NCBI RefSeq assembly: GCF_009765215.1
Contig: NZ_VLNV01000003.1
Coordinates: forward strand, 186,001 to 250,000
Length of the DNA: 64,000 bases
Source: Lysobacter prati
GTDB lineage: Bacteria > Pseudomonadota > Gammaproteobacteria > Xanthomonadales > Xanthomonadaceae
Reading direction: 5' to 3'
The notes under the pieces are model-generated. The model was given only the letters and a program-made list of their open reading frames with translations, was not told where the DNA came from and made no database searches. Within the stretch, counting starts at the first letter, position 1, and every line of letters starts with the position of its first letter. The translations under genes and the position numbers were made by a program. This document shows, piece by piece, positions 1-8,477 of the stretch.

Positions 1-1264
1 CACGGGCACGCGAGTAGCGCACCAGCGCGTTCTCGGTGTCCTCCAGCGCCAGCAGCACGGCCTGCTCGTAACGGGCGAGATCGCCGGCGGCGTCGGCATC
101 GGCCGCGGCAATGCGCGCACGCACCCGGCCGATGTCGAGGAACGACCAGTCGATGCCCAGGCCGATCAGTCGGGTCTCGCTGTCGCGCTCGAGCAGTGCG
201 CCGCTGTCGATCGCCTGGCTGCCGATCAGTCCGAACAGCGTGAAGCGCGGGAACAGGTCGGCCGTGGCCACGCCGATCTTTGCCGTGGTGGCATGCAGGC
301 GATGTTCGGCGGCAATCACGTCGGGGCGGTTGCGAAGCAGGTCGCCCGGCGTTCCCGGGTCGAGCCTGGCAGGCAGCGTTGGCAACGCTTGCTGCGGTGT
401 CAGGTCGCCGATCAGCGCTTCAGGGGTCTTGCCGGTCAGTACCGCGAGCCGGTGCATGCTTACCGCCACCTGCGCTTCCAGGTTTGGCACGCGCGACAGC
501 GTCGCTTCCAGCTGCGCACGAGCACGCGAGGTGTCGAACTCGGTACCGCGGCCGGCATCGAAGCGCGCCTGCACCAGGCGCAGGGTTTCGCGCTGGTTCT
601 CCGAGTTGTCGCGGGCGACACGCAGGCGTTCCTGCAGACCGCGCAGTTCGACGTAGGTGCGCGCTACTTCACCGACGATCGCAACCTGCAATGCGTCCAG
701 GTCGGAAGCGGCGGCCCACACCTCGGCACGCTGCGACTCGACATTGCGGCGAACGCGACCGAACAGGTCGAGTTCCCAGCTGGCGTCGGCCTGCACGTTG
801 TAGCTCTCGCCGTCGCGATCGTTGCGGCCGACACCCGGTGCCTGGTCCGCGCTCGAACGCGAATCGGTGCCGGTCGCACTGGCGGTCACGGCCGGGAAGC
901 GGTCGAGCCTGGCGTTGCGCAGCAGCGCGTTGGAACGGTCATAGCTGGCCAGGGCGATGCGCAGGTCGTGGTTGGCGGTCAGCGACTCCTCGACCAGCCG
1001 CGTCAGCAGCGGGTCGTTGAAGCTGGTCCAGAACTCGGCGTTGGCCTGCGGACTGGCTTCCTGGGCGACGGCGGCAGTGCTGTCGCCAGGCGCGGCAGTG
1101 CCGGCGGCCGATGCGCCCTCGTCGCGGGCGAAGTTCGCCGGCGTCGGCACGTCCGGTCGCACGTAGTCGGGACCGACCGCGCAGGCGGCGAGCGCCAGCG
1201 CCAGCAGCGAAGGGACGAAGACCTTGGCCACTGCGGCCGCGGACATGGCTTGCGGTAGTTGCAT
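1..1264 (-). CDS. RND efflux outer-membrane channel lipoprotein, OprM/NodT family (3' end beyond window)
   Basis: Outer-membrane factor that lets the adjacent RND pump discharge substrates through the outer membrane. About 421 N-terminal residues are visible; the C-terminus lies beyond position 1. The frame starts at ATG 1264 (AAGGAT Shine-Dalgarno about 8 bases upstream) and gives a signal peptide ending in LAAC, so Cys28 is the probable lipidated residue, followed by the family-typical VGPDYVRP. Further OMF hallmarks are visible: FWTSFNDPLL, SWELDLFGRVRR, an ARTYVELRG helix, and GDLLRNRPDVIAAE in the second repeat. It lies 34 bases after the pump stop codon and is the last visible gene of the operon. 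The full family length is about 460-490 residues, so roughly 50 residues are missing. Family certain; OprM versus OprN subtype inferred from the MexF-like neighbour. Confidence 0.93.
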   Translation of the reverse strand, partial: MQLPQAMSAAAVAKVFVPSLLALALAACAVGPDYVRPDVPTPANFARDEGASAAGTAAPGDSTAAVAQEASPQANAEFWTSFNDPLLTRLVEESLTANHDLRIALASYDRSNALLRNARLDRFPAVTASATGTDSRSSADQAPGVGRNDRDGESYNVQADASWELDLFGRVRRNVESQRAEVWAAASDLDALQVAIVGEVARTYVELRGLQERLRVARDNSENQRETLRLVQARFDAGRGTEFDTSRARAQLEATLSRVPNLEAQVAVSMHRLAVLTGKTPEALIGDLTPQQALPTLPARLDPGTPGDLLRNRPDVIAAEHRLHATTAKIGVATADLFPRFTLFGLIGSQAIDSGALLERDSETRLIGLGIDWSFLDIGRVRARIAAADADAAGDLARYEQAVLLALEDTENALVRYSRAR

Positions 1265-1298
1265 GGCGGAATCCTTTTTAAGCGGAGCGTTCGACGGC

Positions 1299-4200
1299 TT
1301 ATGCATGCGCCTTCCCCATCGAGCTCTGCTCGCTGACCCACTTCGGCGTCTTGTTCACCATCTTGCGCAGGGCGACATAGAACACCGGCGTCAGGAACAG
1401 GCCGAACAGGGTCACGCCGAGCATGCCGGCGAACACGGTGATGCCGGTGGCCGAGCGGACCTCGGCGCCAGCGCCGTGCGAGAGCACCAGCGGAACGGTG
1501 CCGGCGATGAACGCGATCGAGGTCATCACGATCGGGCGCAGACGCAGGCGGCAGGCTTCCAGTGCGGCTTCGACGATGGTCTTGCCCTGCATTTCCAGCT
1601 CACGGGCGAACTCGACGATCAGGATCGCGTTCTTGCACGCCAGGCCCATCAGCACGACCAGGCCGACCTGCACGAACACGTTGTTGTCGCCACCGGTGAG
1701 CCACACGCCGGCCAGGGCCGAGAGCATGCACATCGGCACGATCAGGATCACCGCCAGCGGCAGCGTCCAGCTTTCGTACAGCGCCGCCAGCACCAGGAAG
1801 GCGAGCAGGATCGCGAGCGGGAACACCACCAGCGCGGCATTGCCCTGCGTGGCCTGCTGGAAGCTCAGGTCGGTCCACTCCAGGCTCATGCCGTTGGGCA
1901 GCACCTTGGCGGCGATTTCCTCAAGCTGGCCCATGGCCTGCGCCGACGACAGCATGCGCGGGTCGGCTTCGCCGGCCAGGTCGGCCGCCGGGTAACCGTT
2001 GTAGCGCAGCACCGGGTCGGGACCGTAGGTCTGCTTGATCGTCACCATCGAACCGATCGGCACCATCTCGCCGCGGTCATTGCGGGTACGCAGGTTGGCG
2101 ATGTCCTCGACGCTGTCACGGTAGGAACCGTCTGCCTGGGCGATCACCTGCCAGGTGCGACCAAACTGGTTGAAGTCGTTGACGTAGGCCGAACCCAGGT
2201 AGGTCTGCAGCGTGTCGAACAGCTCCGTCAGCGGCACGCCTTGTGCCTTGGCCTTGACGCGATCGACTTCGGCGTCCAGCTGCGGAACGTTGGCCTGGTA
2301 GCTGCTGATCGGGAAGCCCATGCCCGGAGTCTGCGACACCGCGCCCTGGAACGAATTCACCGCATTCTGCAGCGCACCGTAGCCGAGATTGCCGCGGTCC
2401 TCGATGAACAACTGGTAGCCCGAACCATTGCCGAGACCGAGAATCGGCGGCGGCATGAACGAGAAGGTGAAGCCTTCCTGCAGCCCGGCAATCTTCTGGT
2501 TGATCTCGGCGTTGATCTGCTCGGCAGTGCGTCCGTTGCGCTCGTTGAACGGCTTGAGCGGGAAGAACGCCACGCCGGTGTTGGGCGTGTTGGTGAACTG
2601 CAGGGCATTGAGGCCCGGGAACGCGATCGAATGCGCCACGCCGTCGGTGCTCATGGCGATGTCGCTAACCTTCTTCAGCAGCGCATCGGTACGGGCGATC
2701 GACGAACCTTCCGGCAGCTTGACGCCGGCGATCAGGTACAGCTTGTCCTGGATCGGAATGAAGCCGGCCGGGACGATCTTGAACATGAAGCCGGTGGCGA
2801 CCAGCAGCACCGCGTAGACCGCGAACACCGCACCGCGACGACCGAGCGCGCGCGAGACGGCACTCTGGTACTTGGTCGAGCTGGAGTTGAAGAAGCGGTT
2901 GAACGGACGGAACACCCAGCCGAATGCGCGGTCGATCAGGCGCGACGGGGCATCCTTCGGCGCACCGTGCGGCTTGAGCAGGCGCGCGGCCAGGGCCGGC
3001 GACAGGGTCAGCGAGTTGATTGCCGAGATCACCGTCGAAATGGCGATCGTCACCGCGAACTGCTTGTAGAACTGGCCGGTCACGCCCGACAGGAACGCCA
3101 TCGGCACGAACACGGCGCACAGTACCAGCGCGATCGCCACGATCGGCCCGGAAACTTCCTTCATCGCCTGGTGCGCCGCATCCATCGGCGACAGGCCTTC
3201 CTCGATGTTGCGCTCGACGTTCTCAACCACCACGATCGCGTCATCGACAACAATGCCGATTGCGAGCACCAGTCCGAACAGGCTCAGGGTGTTGATCGAG
3301 AATCCGAGCAGGTACAAGGCACCAAACGTGCCCACGACCGACACCGGCACGGCGATCAGCGGAATGATCGAGGCGCGCCAGGTCTGCAGGAACAGGATCA
3401 CCACCAGCACCACCAGCGCGATGGCTTCCAGCAGCGTGGTCACCACGGCCTTGATCGAATCGCGCACGAAGATGGTGGTGTCGTACACGGCCTCGTACTT
3501 GACGCCGGCCGGGAAACGCTTGGACATCTCGTCCATCGTCGAGATCACCTTCTCCTGGATCTCGAGCGCGTTCGCACCCGGCGCCTGGAAGATGCCGATG
3601 CCGACCGCGCTCTTGCCGTCGAGCTGCGAGCGCAGCGTGTAGTCGCCGGCGCCGAGTTCCAGGCGGGCGACGTCGGACAGGCGCACGATCTCGCCGTCAG
3701 CACCGCTCTTGAGGACGATCTGGCCGAACTCTTCCACCGAGCGCAGGCGGCCTTGGGCGTTGATCAGGGTCAGGAAGTCGCTGCTCGGCATCGGCTCGGC
3801 ACCGAGCTGACCGGCCGAGACCTGCACGTTCTGCTCGCGCATCGCCCGCACCACGTCGCCGGCGGTCAGGCCGCGCGAGGCGATCTTGTCCGGATCGAGC
3901 CAGGCGCGCATGGCGTAGTCGCCACCGCCGAAGATCTGCGCGTCGCCGACGCCCTGGATGCGCGCGAGCGCGTCCTTGACGTGCAGGCGGGCGTAGTTGC
4001 GCAGGTACAGCGTGTCGTACTTGCCGTCAGGCGAAGTCAGGTGCACGACCATCAGGAAGGTCGGCGACTGCTTCTGCGTGGTCACGCCCTGCCGGCGCAC
4101 GTCCTCTGGCAGGCGCGCGAGCGATTGCGCGACGCGGTTCTGCACGCGCACGGCCGCGTCATCGGCGTCGGTGCCCGGACGGAAGGTGACGGTCATCTGC

Positions 4201-4469
4201 AGCACGCCGTCGGAACCGGCGACCGACTTGATGTACATCATGTCCTCGACGCCGTTGATCGCTTCTTCCAATGGCGTGGCCACGGTTTCGGCGATCACCT
4301 TCGGATTGGCGCCCGGGTAGACGGTGCGCACCACCACTGAAGGCGGCACCACTTCCGGGTATTCGCTGATCGGCAGGATCGGGATGGCGATCAGGCCGGC
4401 GGCGAAGATCACGATCGACAGCACGGCGGCGAAGATCGGTCTGTCGATGAAGAACTTTGAAAAGTCCAT
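1299..4469 (-). CDS. RND multidrug efflux pump, HAE1 family, MexF-like
   Basis: Inner-membrane proton/drug antiporter of 1056 residues, the usual length for AcrB/MexB/MexF. The start at ATG 4469 gives the canonical MDFSKFFIDRPIFAAVLS and has AGGAAC just upstream; an in-frame extension to 4532 is non-homologous leader. Proton-relay residues are present: the Asp pair in LAIGIVVDDAIVVVENVER of TM4 and the Lys in GLACKNAILIVEFA of TM10. Segments such as LFLQTWRASIIPLIAVPVS and GQFYKQFAVTIAISTVISA resemble MexF more than AcrB (from memory of the family, not an alignment). It sits between the adaptor and the outer-membrane channel. By analogy with MexEF-OprN it may export chloramphenicol, quinolones or quorum-signal precursors; the substrate is not shown by sequence. 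Confidence 0.96.
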   Translation of the reverse strand: MDFSKFFIDRPIFAAVLSIVIFAAGLIAIPILPISEYPEVVPPSVVVRTVYPGANPKVIAETVATPLEEAINGVEDMMYIKSVAGSDGVLQMTVTFRPGTDADDAAVRVQNRVAQSLARLPEDVRRQGVTTQKQSPTFLMVVHLTSPDGKYDTLYLRNYARLHVKDALARIQGVGDAQIFGGGDYAMRAWLDPDKIASRGLTAGDVVRAMREQNVQVSAGQLGAEPMPSSDFLTLINAQGRLRSVEEFGQIVLKSGADGEIVRLSDVARLELGAGDYTLRSQLDGKSAVGIGIFQAPGANALEIQEKVISTMDEMSKRFPAGVKYEAVYDTTIFVRDSIKAVVTTLLEAIALVVLVVILFLQTWRASIIPLIAVPVSVVGTFGALYLLGFSINTLSLFGLVLAIGIVVDDAIVVVENVERNIEEGLSPMDAAHQAMKEVSGPIVAIALVLCAVFVPMAFLSGVTGQFYKQFAVTIAISTVISAINSLTLSPALAARLLKPHGAPKDAPSRLIDRAFGWVFRPFNRFFNSSSTKYQSAVSRALGRRGAVFAVYAVLLVATGFMFKIVPAGFIPIQDKLYLIAGVKLPEGSSIARTDALLKKVSDIAMSTDGVAHSIAFPGLNALQFTNTPNTGVAFFPLKPFNERNGRTAEQINAEINQKIAGLQEGFTFSFMPPPILGLGNGSGYQLFIEDRGNLGYGALQNAVNSFQGAVSQTPGMGFPISSYQANVPQLDAEVDRVKAKAQGVPLTELFDTLQTYLGSAYVNDFNQFGRTWQVIAQADGSYRDSVEDIANLRTRNDRGEMVPIGSMVTIKQTYGPDPVLRYNGYPAADLAGEADPRMLSSAQAMGQLEEIAAKVLPNGMSLEWTDLSFQQATQGNAALVVFPLAILLAFLVLAALYESWTLPLAVILIVPMCMLSALAGVWLTGGDNNVFVQVGLVVLMGLACKNAILIVEFARELEMQGKTIVEAALEACRLRLRPIVMTSIAFIAGTVPLVLSHGAGAEVRSATGITVFAGMLGVTLFGLFLTPVFYVALRKMVNKTPKWVSEQSSMGKAHA

Positions 4470-4507
4470 GAGGGGTTCCTGATGCGGCTTTTCAGGCCGC
4501 AAAGTCC

Positions 4508-4577
4508 TGGGCGACGCCACGGGCGTCGCCAAAAGGGGTCTGCGTTTTGCCCTCTCCCCTGCCAGGCAGGGGGAGGC
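4508..4577. repeat. Two intergenic hairpins between adaptor and pump genes
   Basis: The 117-base gap between the adaptor stop (4587) and pump start (4469) holds two strong dyads. One is GGCGACGCC/GGCGTCGCC (4510-4518 and 4522-4530, loop 3). The other, near 4550-4575, is C-rich: CCTCTCCCCTGCC facing GGCAGGGGGAGG. Neither is followed by a T tract on the minus strand, so they look more like RNA-stability or processing elements, or palindromic repeats, than a factor-independent terminator. Confidence 0.6.
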
Positions 4578-4586
4578 TCACAGCGG

Positions 4587-5780
4587 TTACTTCATCGCCA
4601 CTTTCATTTCCGGAGCAGCCGCGCCCATCGCGATCTGCTTCGGTGATACCGGCATGCCCGGGAAGAACACCTTCTGCACGCCATGCACGATCACCTTGTC
4701 GGTCGGCGCCAGGCCCGAATTGACCACGCGCAGGCCGTCGACGATGCGACCAAGCTGCACATCCTTGCGGGTGGCGGCGTTCTTCGGGCCGAGCACGTAG
4801 ACGTACTTGCGGTCCTGGTCGGTCAGCACGGCCTTCTCGTCGATCAGCATCGCCTTGACGCTGCTGCTGCCTTCCAGCTGCACGCGTGCGAACAGGCCCG
4901 GGGTGAAGATGCGGTCCGGGTTACGCAACACCGCGCGGGCGCGGATGGTGCCGGTGGCCGCATCGACCTGGTTGTCGGTGAAGTCGACCGTGCCCTCGTG
5001 CGGGTAACCCTGCTCGTTGGCCAGGCCCACGCGGACCGGGTTCTGCGACTGCGCACGCTTGCCGTCGCGGGCGAGCGCCTGGTAACGCAGGAAGCTCTGC
5101 TCGTCGGCTTCGAAATAGACGAACACCGGGTCCTGCGAGACCAGCGTGGTCATCAGCGTCGAATCGGCCTGGGCGAGGTTCCCCTCGGTGACCGCGGCGC
5201 GACCGGCGCGGCCGTTGATCGGCGAACGCACCTGGGTGAACTGCAGGTCGAGCTGGGCGTTGGCGACGGCGGCCTCGGCCGCACGCACCGCGGCGTTGCC
5301 CTGGGTGGTGGCGGCACGACGGGTCTCGAACTCTTCGCGCGAGATCGCCTTGGCCTCGACCAGGGTCTGCGCGCGCGCGTCCTGGGTCTGGGCGAGGCGG
5401 GCTTCGGCGCGGGCGCGTTCGAGGTCAGCCTGTGCCTGGTCGAGCTGCGCCTTGTAGCGGCGCTGGTCGATGACGAAGAGCAGGTCGCCCTTCTTCACTT
5501 CCTGCCCTTCCTGGTAAGCCACGCGCTCGACGTAACCGGACACTCGCGGACGCAGCTCGACGGTTTCGATCGCGGTGACGCGACCGGTGAAATCGTCCCA
5601 CTCGCTGACCTGCTTGCTCAGCACCTGGGCGACGCTGACTTCCGGCGGCGGCGGCATGCCGGCGGCCGGCTCGGCCTGGCTGCTGCACGCCGTAATGACC
5701 GCAGCAAACAGAAGACTCACCGCAAGGGCGAGGACGGGCACTCCGGAGGTGGAGCGGGCCAATGCTTTGCGGGGGCTCAT
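4587..5780 (-). CDS. RND efflux periplasmic adaptor lipoprotein, MexE-like
   Basis: Membrane-fusion subunit (397 residues) linking the RND pump to the outer-membrane channel. The N-terminus has a hydrophobic signal and the lipobox ITAC, so Cys32 is the likely lipidation site. After it come the family pattern FTGRVTAIETVELRPRVSGYV, a biotinyl-lipoyl half-motif (YQEGQEVKKGDLLFVID), a long alpha-hairpin of heptad-like Ala/Gln/Arg sequence (about residues 105-180) and the second lipoyl half (QVRSPINGRAGRAAVTEGNLA), then beta-barrel and membrane-proximal domains. Start ATG 5780 overlaps the stop of the preceding SDR gene as ATGA, implying translational coupling. Same operon as the pump and channel downstream. 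Confidence 0.95.
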   Translation of the reverse strand: MSPRKALARSTSGVPVLALAVSLLFAAVITACSSQAEPAAGMPPPPEVSVAQVLSKQVSEWDDFTGRVTAIETVELRPRVSGYVERVAYQEGQEVKKGDLLFVIDQRRYKAQLDQAQADLERARAEARLAQTQDARAQTLVEAKAISREEFETRRAATTQGNAAVRAAEAAVANAQLDLQFTQVRSPINGRAGRAAVTEGNLAQADSTLMTTLVSQDPVFVYFEADEQSFLRYQALARDGKRAQSQNPVRVGLANEQGYPHEGTVDFTDNQVDAATGTIRARAVLRNPDRIFTPGLFARVQLEGSSSVKAMLIDEKAVLTDQDRKYVYVLGPKNAATRKDVQLGRIVDGLRVVNSGLAPTDKVIVHGVQKVFFPGMPVSPKQIAMGAAAPEMKVAMK

Positions 5781-6808
5781 GGCTTTGAACGTTCCTGGTT
5801 CTTGAAAGGCGGGTTGTTGTTATTGGAATCTTGGGTACTGGATGATTCGTTATTCGGTGAAAGCAGGTTCCTGAGCAGCGTGCGCGCGTCCTGCAGACAG
5901 CGTGATGGCAGTAGTGCTTCAGGGTCCTGGGTGACGTCGGTCGCGGTTTGAGCGTCAGCTTGAGCTTCGGCTTCGGTCTCGTCCGTTACCTCGGAGGTAA
6001 TGTCCTGATAGGTAATCGAATCAGCGTCGATGGAATCGACATCGACGCCCATGACTGACGGCACATCCGCGAAGCGAACCACTGCTTGCGTGGCCGTCGG
6101 CGTGTTGTGCGGCTCGACAAGGGCCAATGCGCGCTGGCCAACCGCAATCGCACTGGGCCATTGCGCACAAGCGTGCTCACGGTTGAGCTCGGTGGTGACC
6201 GGGCTGTCGATCGACAGCAGCTGCACGCGAACGCCGATGCTGCGTGCCTCTTCATGCAGCACGCGCGCGAGCATGCGCAGCGCGGCGGTGGCGATCGAAC
6301 GATGGCCGTAACCGGCCCACGGCTGTTCCGCGCCCGGACCGCCAATCAATACGTAGGTGCCACCGCGATTGCCCTGGGCCAGCAGCGGCAGCAGGTGCCG
6401 GGCCGCCGCCAGGTGCGGCAGCAGGTCTTCGTCGAGGCGCTGGCGCAGGTAAGCGGCAGGATGGTCGAGCAGGCGACCGCGACTGGAACTGCCTGAGACG
6501 GCTGCGATCACGCCGCCAATCGGTCGGCCGAGCTTGGCCAGGGCCTTGGCCAGGCGTTCGCCGTCGGCATCGCTGCTGATCGAACCGGCTACCACGCTCA
6601 GGTCCGCCTTCGCGTGCTGCGACTTCAGGCACTGCAGGCCGGACTTGTCGCGGGCGACCGCGATGACCGGCCGGCCGGCCGCGAGCGCGGCCTCGACCAC
6701 GCCGCGGCCGACGCAACCGGTGGCGCCCAGGACGACGACGGGCGCCCTGGTAACCGACGGCTTCTGGGCCGATGCCAACTTGGCGGGACGGGCGACAGGG
6801 GATTTCAC
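5777..6808 (-). CDS. Atypical SDR-family (NAD(P)-binding Rossmann) protein in efflux operon
   Basis: About 343 residues when started at GTG 6808, which overlaps the stop of the upstream gene as GTGA; a longer open frame upstream is not homologous to anything recognised. The Rossmann signature VVVLGATGCVGRGVVEA lies at about residues 24-40, and the Ser-rich AAVSGSSSRGR is at the SDR catalytic Ser position. The usual YxxxK is not intact: the corresponding YGHRS has Arg at +3 and Ser at +4. The protein may therefore bind a cofactor without normal oxidoreductase chemistry. The C-terminus is acidic, then Ser/Asn-rich (SSSTQDSNNNN), encoded by locally AT-richer DNA (5790-5880). Oxidoreductases near MexEF-type pumps are known (MexS), but homology to MexS is not claimed. 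Confidence 0.72.
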   Translation of the reverse strand: MKSPVARPAKLASAQKPSVTRAPVVVLGATGCVGRGVVEAALAAGRPVIAVARDKSGLQCLKSQHAKADLSVVAGSISSDADGERLAKALAKLGRPIGGVIAAVSGSSSRGRLLDHPAAYLRQRLDEDLLPHLAAARHLLPLLAQGNRGGTYVLIGGPGAEQPWAGYGHRSIATAALRMLARVLHEEARSIGVRVQLLSIDSPVTTELNREHACAQWPSAIAVGQRALALVEPHNTPTATQAVVRFADVPSVMGVDVDSIDADSITYQDITSEVTDETEAEAQADAQTATDVTQDPEALLPSRCLQDARTLLRNLLSPNNESSSTQDSNNNNPPFKNQERSKP

Positions 6809-7086
6809 ATCCGGCCCCAATGTCCCGAATGCGGGATTTTCTCTCCCGCCACCGGGACGGTTTCGCGGCGCGTGGCCTGTTGCAGGACAGCACTGACGAT
6901 GGGAAGAACCAGCATCGCCGCCGGCAGGAGCAGGGTGAAGGCGAGCACCCATGCCAGCATCCAGAATTCGTCCGGACCCGCTGCCAGGCCCTGCTGGACA
7001 ACGATCGCGGCCACGCCGATCAGCGCCAGCATGGCGATCAGCATCAGCGGGAGGAAGGCGTAACGGGCTTGGCGGGGAGTCAACAT
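6805..7086 (-). CDS. Small membrane protein, DUF2798-like, first gene of efflux operon
   Basis: Predicted 93-residue inner-membrane protein. Two hydrophobic spans are visible (about residues 8-29, FLPLMLIAMLALIGVAAIVV, and 40-65, MLAWVLAFTLLLPAAMLVLPIV), giving the two-helix layout of DUF2798 proteins. Start chosen at ATG 7086, which gives the family-like MLTPRQARYAFLPL; an in-frame extension to 7194 would run through the regulatory palindrome and is unlikely. The stop overlaps the next gene's GTG start (GTGA). Being first in the transcript facing the LysR gene, it is probably co-regulated with the pump. Function unknown; DUF2798 assignment is by pattern only. Confidence 0.65.
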   Translation of the reverse strand: MLTPRQARYAFLPLMLIAMLALIGVAAIVVQQGLAAGPDEFWMLAWVLAFTLLLPAAMLVLPIVSAVLQQATRRETVPVAGEKIPHSGHWGRM

Positions 7087-7140
7087 GGCGGGGGGCCAGC
7101 AGGGGATTGGGGGAATCTGCGGGACAGAGTAGGCCTCCGA

Positions 7141-7208
7141 CCGGCACTTGATTAGCCGGTAATTGAGGGAATAATTGTCCCGTGATCGGTCCAAACCCCC
7201 TTGGACCG
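7141..7208. promoter_or_regulatory. Divergent lysR / efflux-operon control region with two dyads and a lysR promoter
   Basis: The 161-base gap between the divergent starts (7086 minus, 7248 plus) holds CCGGC-N9-GCCGG (7141-7159) and a perfect 8-bp dyad CGGTCCAA-N6-TTGGACCG (7187-7208). On the plus strand TTGATT (7148-7153), 16 bases, then AATAAT (7170-7175) make a good sigma-70 promoter for the regulator. The first dyad overlaps its -35 box and the second lies about where its transcript would begin. LysR proteins typically bind dyads at divergent promoters; that these are the operators is inference. Confidence 0.5.
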
Positions 7209-7247
7209 CCTCCGCCTCCCCCGGCGCGCCACCCAGGAGCCTCCGCC

Positions 7248-8324
7248 ATGGCCCGCGATCTCAATGACACCCTGATCTTCGTGCGGGTGGTCGAACACGG
7301 CAGTTTCATCTCCGCCGCCCGCGCACTGCAGCTGCCCAAGACCACGGTGAGCCGCAAGGTCCAGGAACTCGAAACCCGCCTCGGTGCACAGCTGCTGCAC
7401 CGGACCACGCGCAAGCTCGGCCTGACCGAAGCCGGCAACATCTACTTCGAGCATTGCCAGCGCATCGCGCGCGAACTCGATGAAGCCGAAAGTGCGGTCG
7501 GGCAGTTGCAGGGCGGCCCGCGCGGCTGGCTGCGGTTCACTGCGCCGTATTCGGTCGGCATCACCTGGATCGCGCCGCTGCTCGGCGAGTTCCATGCGCG
7601 CCATCCGGAAGTGCGCGTCGACATGGTGCTGACCAACGAAGCACTCGACATCATCGACAAGGAAATCGATGTCGCCCTGCGCGTGGGCAACCTGCCCGAC
7701 TCCAACCTGATCGCGCGCAAGCTGGCGACGTTCCGCACCCAGGTCTACGCGAGCCCCAACTACATCGCTCGCCACGGCGAGCCGCTGCATCCGGACGACC
7801 TGATCCACCACCGCACCGTGGCGATGCCGAAGTCGCGTCGCAATGGCCAGTATTTCTGGCCGCTCAGCGACGGCACGCGCACGGTCGACTACCGCATCGA
7901 CCCGGTGCTGCTTGCCAACGATCCGGCGCCGCTGAGTGGCGCGCTGCTATGTGGCGAGGGCCTGATGCTGGCCAGCGACGTCACCGTCAAGGCGTATGCC
8001 GAGCAGGGTTACGTGCAACGCGTGCTGGCCGGCTGGACTGGGCCGGAGTACGAGTTCAACGCGGTGTTCCCGCGCGGTCGCGTGCAATCGCCGAAGGTGC
8101 GCGCGTTCGTCGACTTCCTGGTCGAGCGACTCAACTTCGACGCCGACTACATGCAGGTGCTGTGCCCGAACGTGCGTGCGCGCTACCAGGCAGCGGAGAA
8201 GTCGGCCGCCGAAGCGATCACCGCCGAACTGGCCAAGGTCGCCGGGCTGCCGGCCGCCAAGGCCAAGCGCAAGGTCAAGCCGCTGCAGGAGCCGATTGCG
8301 TCTGAGGTGGATGAGGAGGAGTGA
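7248..8324 (+). CDS. LysR-family transcriptional regulator (CrgA/DmlR type)
   Basis: 358 residues; ATG 7248 follows AGGAG at a good distance. The N-terminal winged helix-turn-helix (about residues 1-60: FVRVVEHGSFISAARALQLPKTTVSRKVQELE, with LLHRTTRKLGLTEAG) is typical of the CrgA/DmlR subgroup, followed by a periplasmic-binding-like effector domain (about 90-295). A charged C-terminal extension of about 50 residues (Ala/Lys-rich, ending SEVDEEE) goes beyond the usual 300 residues. Divergent from the MexEF-OprN-like operon, it is the obvious candidate activator or repressor, as MexT and BpeT are for their pumps. Effector unknown. Confidence 0.93.
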   Translation: MARDLNDTLIFVRVVEHGSFISAARALQLPKTTVSRKVQELETRLGAQLLHRTTRKLGLTEAGNIYFEHCQRIARELDEAESAVGQLQGGPRGWLRFTAPYSVGITWIAPLLGEFHARHPEVRVDMVLTNEALDIIDKEIDVALRVGNLPDSNLIARKLATFRTQVYASPNYIARHGEPLHPDDLIHHRTVAMPKSRRNGQYFWPLSDGTRTVDYRIDPVLLANDPAPLSGALLCGEGLMLASDVTVKAYAEQGYVQRVLAGWTGPEYEFNAVFPRGRVQSPKVRAFVDFLVERLNFDADYMQVLCPNVRARYQAAEKSAAEAITAELAKVAGLPAAKAKRKVKPLQEPIASEVDEEE

Positions 8325-8336
8325 GGCGTAGAGCCT

Positions 8337-8434
8337 CCTTCGACTTCGCTGCGCTACGCTCAGGACGAACGGTGACAGGTTCGTCCATCAACCGTTCGTC
8401 CTGAGCGTAGGGCCGAAGGCCCGAGGTCGAAGGA
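8337..8434. repeat. Palindromic intergenic element, GTTCGTCCTGAGC family (copy 1)
   Basis: Between the stops of lysR and recD lies an imperfect inverted repeat: one arm (8337-8373) runs CCTTCGACTTCG to GACGAACGGT, the other (8391-8434) runs ACCGTTCGTC to GGTCGAAGGA. A further AGTCGAAGGA sits at 8455-8464. A second copy with arms in the opposite order is at 34622-34727. It separates two convergent genes and may form a terminator-like hairpin. Confidence 0.75.
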
Positions 8435-8477
8435 AGCGTAGCGGCTCAGCCGCAAGTCGAAGGATCCCGCAGGCCCG

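Noticed and set aside
1224-4340. Very long plus-strand open frame antisense to the RND pump
   Set aside because: His/Arg/Gln-rich translation with no domains, an antisense shadow typical of GC-rich DNA; the minus strand encodes a canonical pump.
7087-7194. In-frame N-terminal extension of the DUF2798-like protein
   Set aside because: It would read through the regulatory dyad and promoter of lysR; the ATG at 7086 gives the family-like start.
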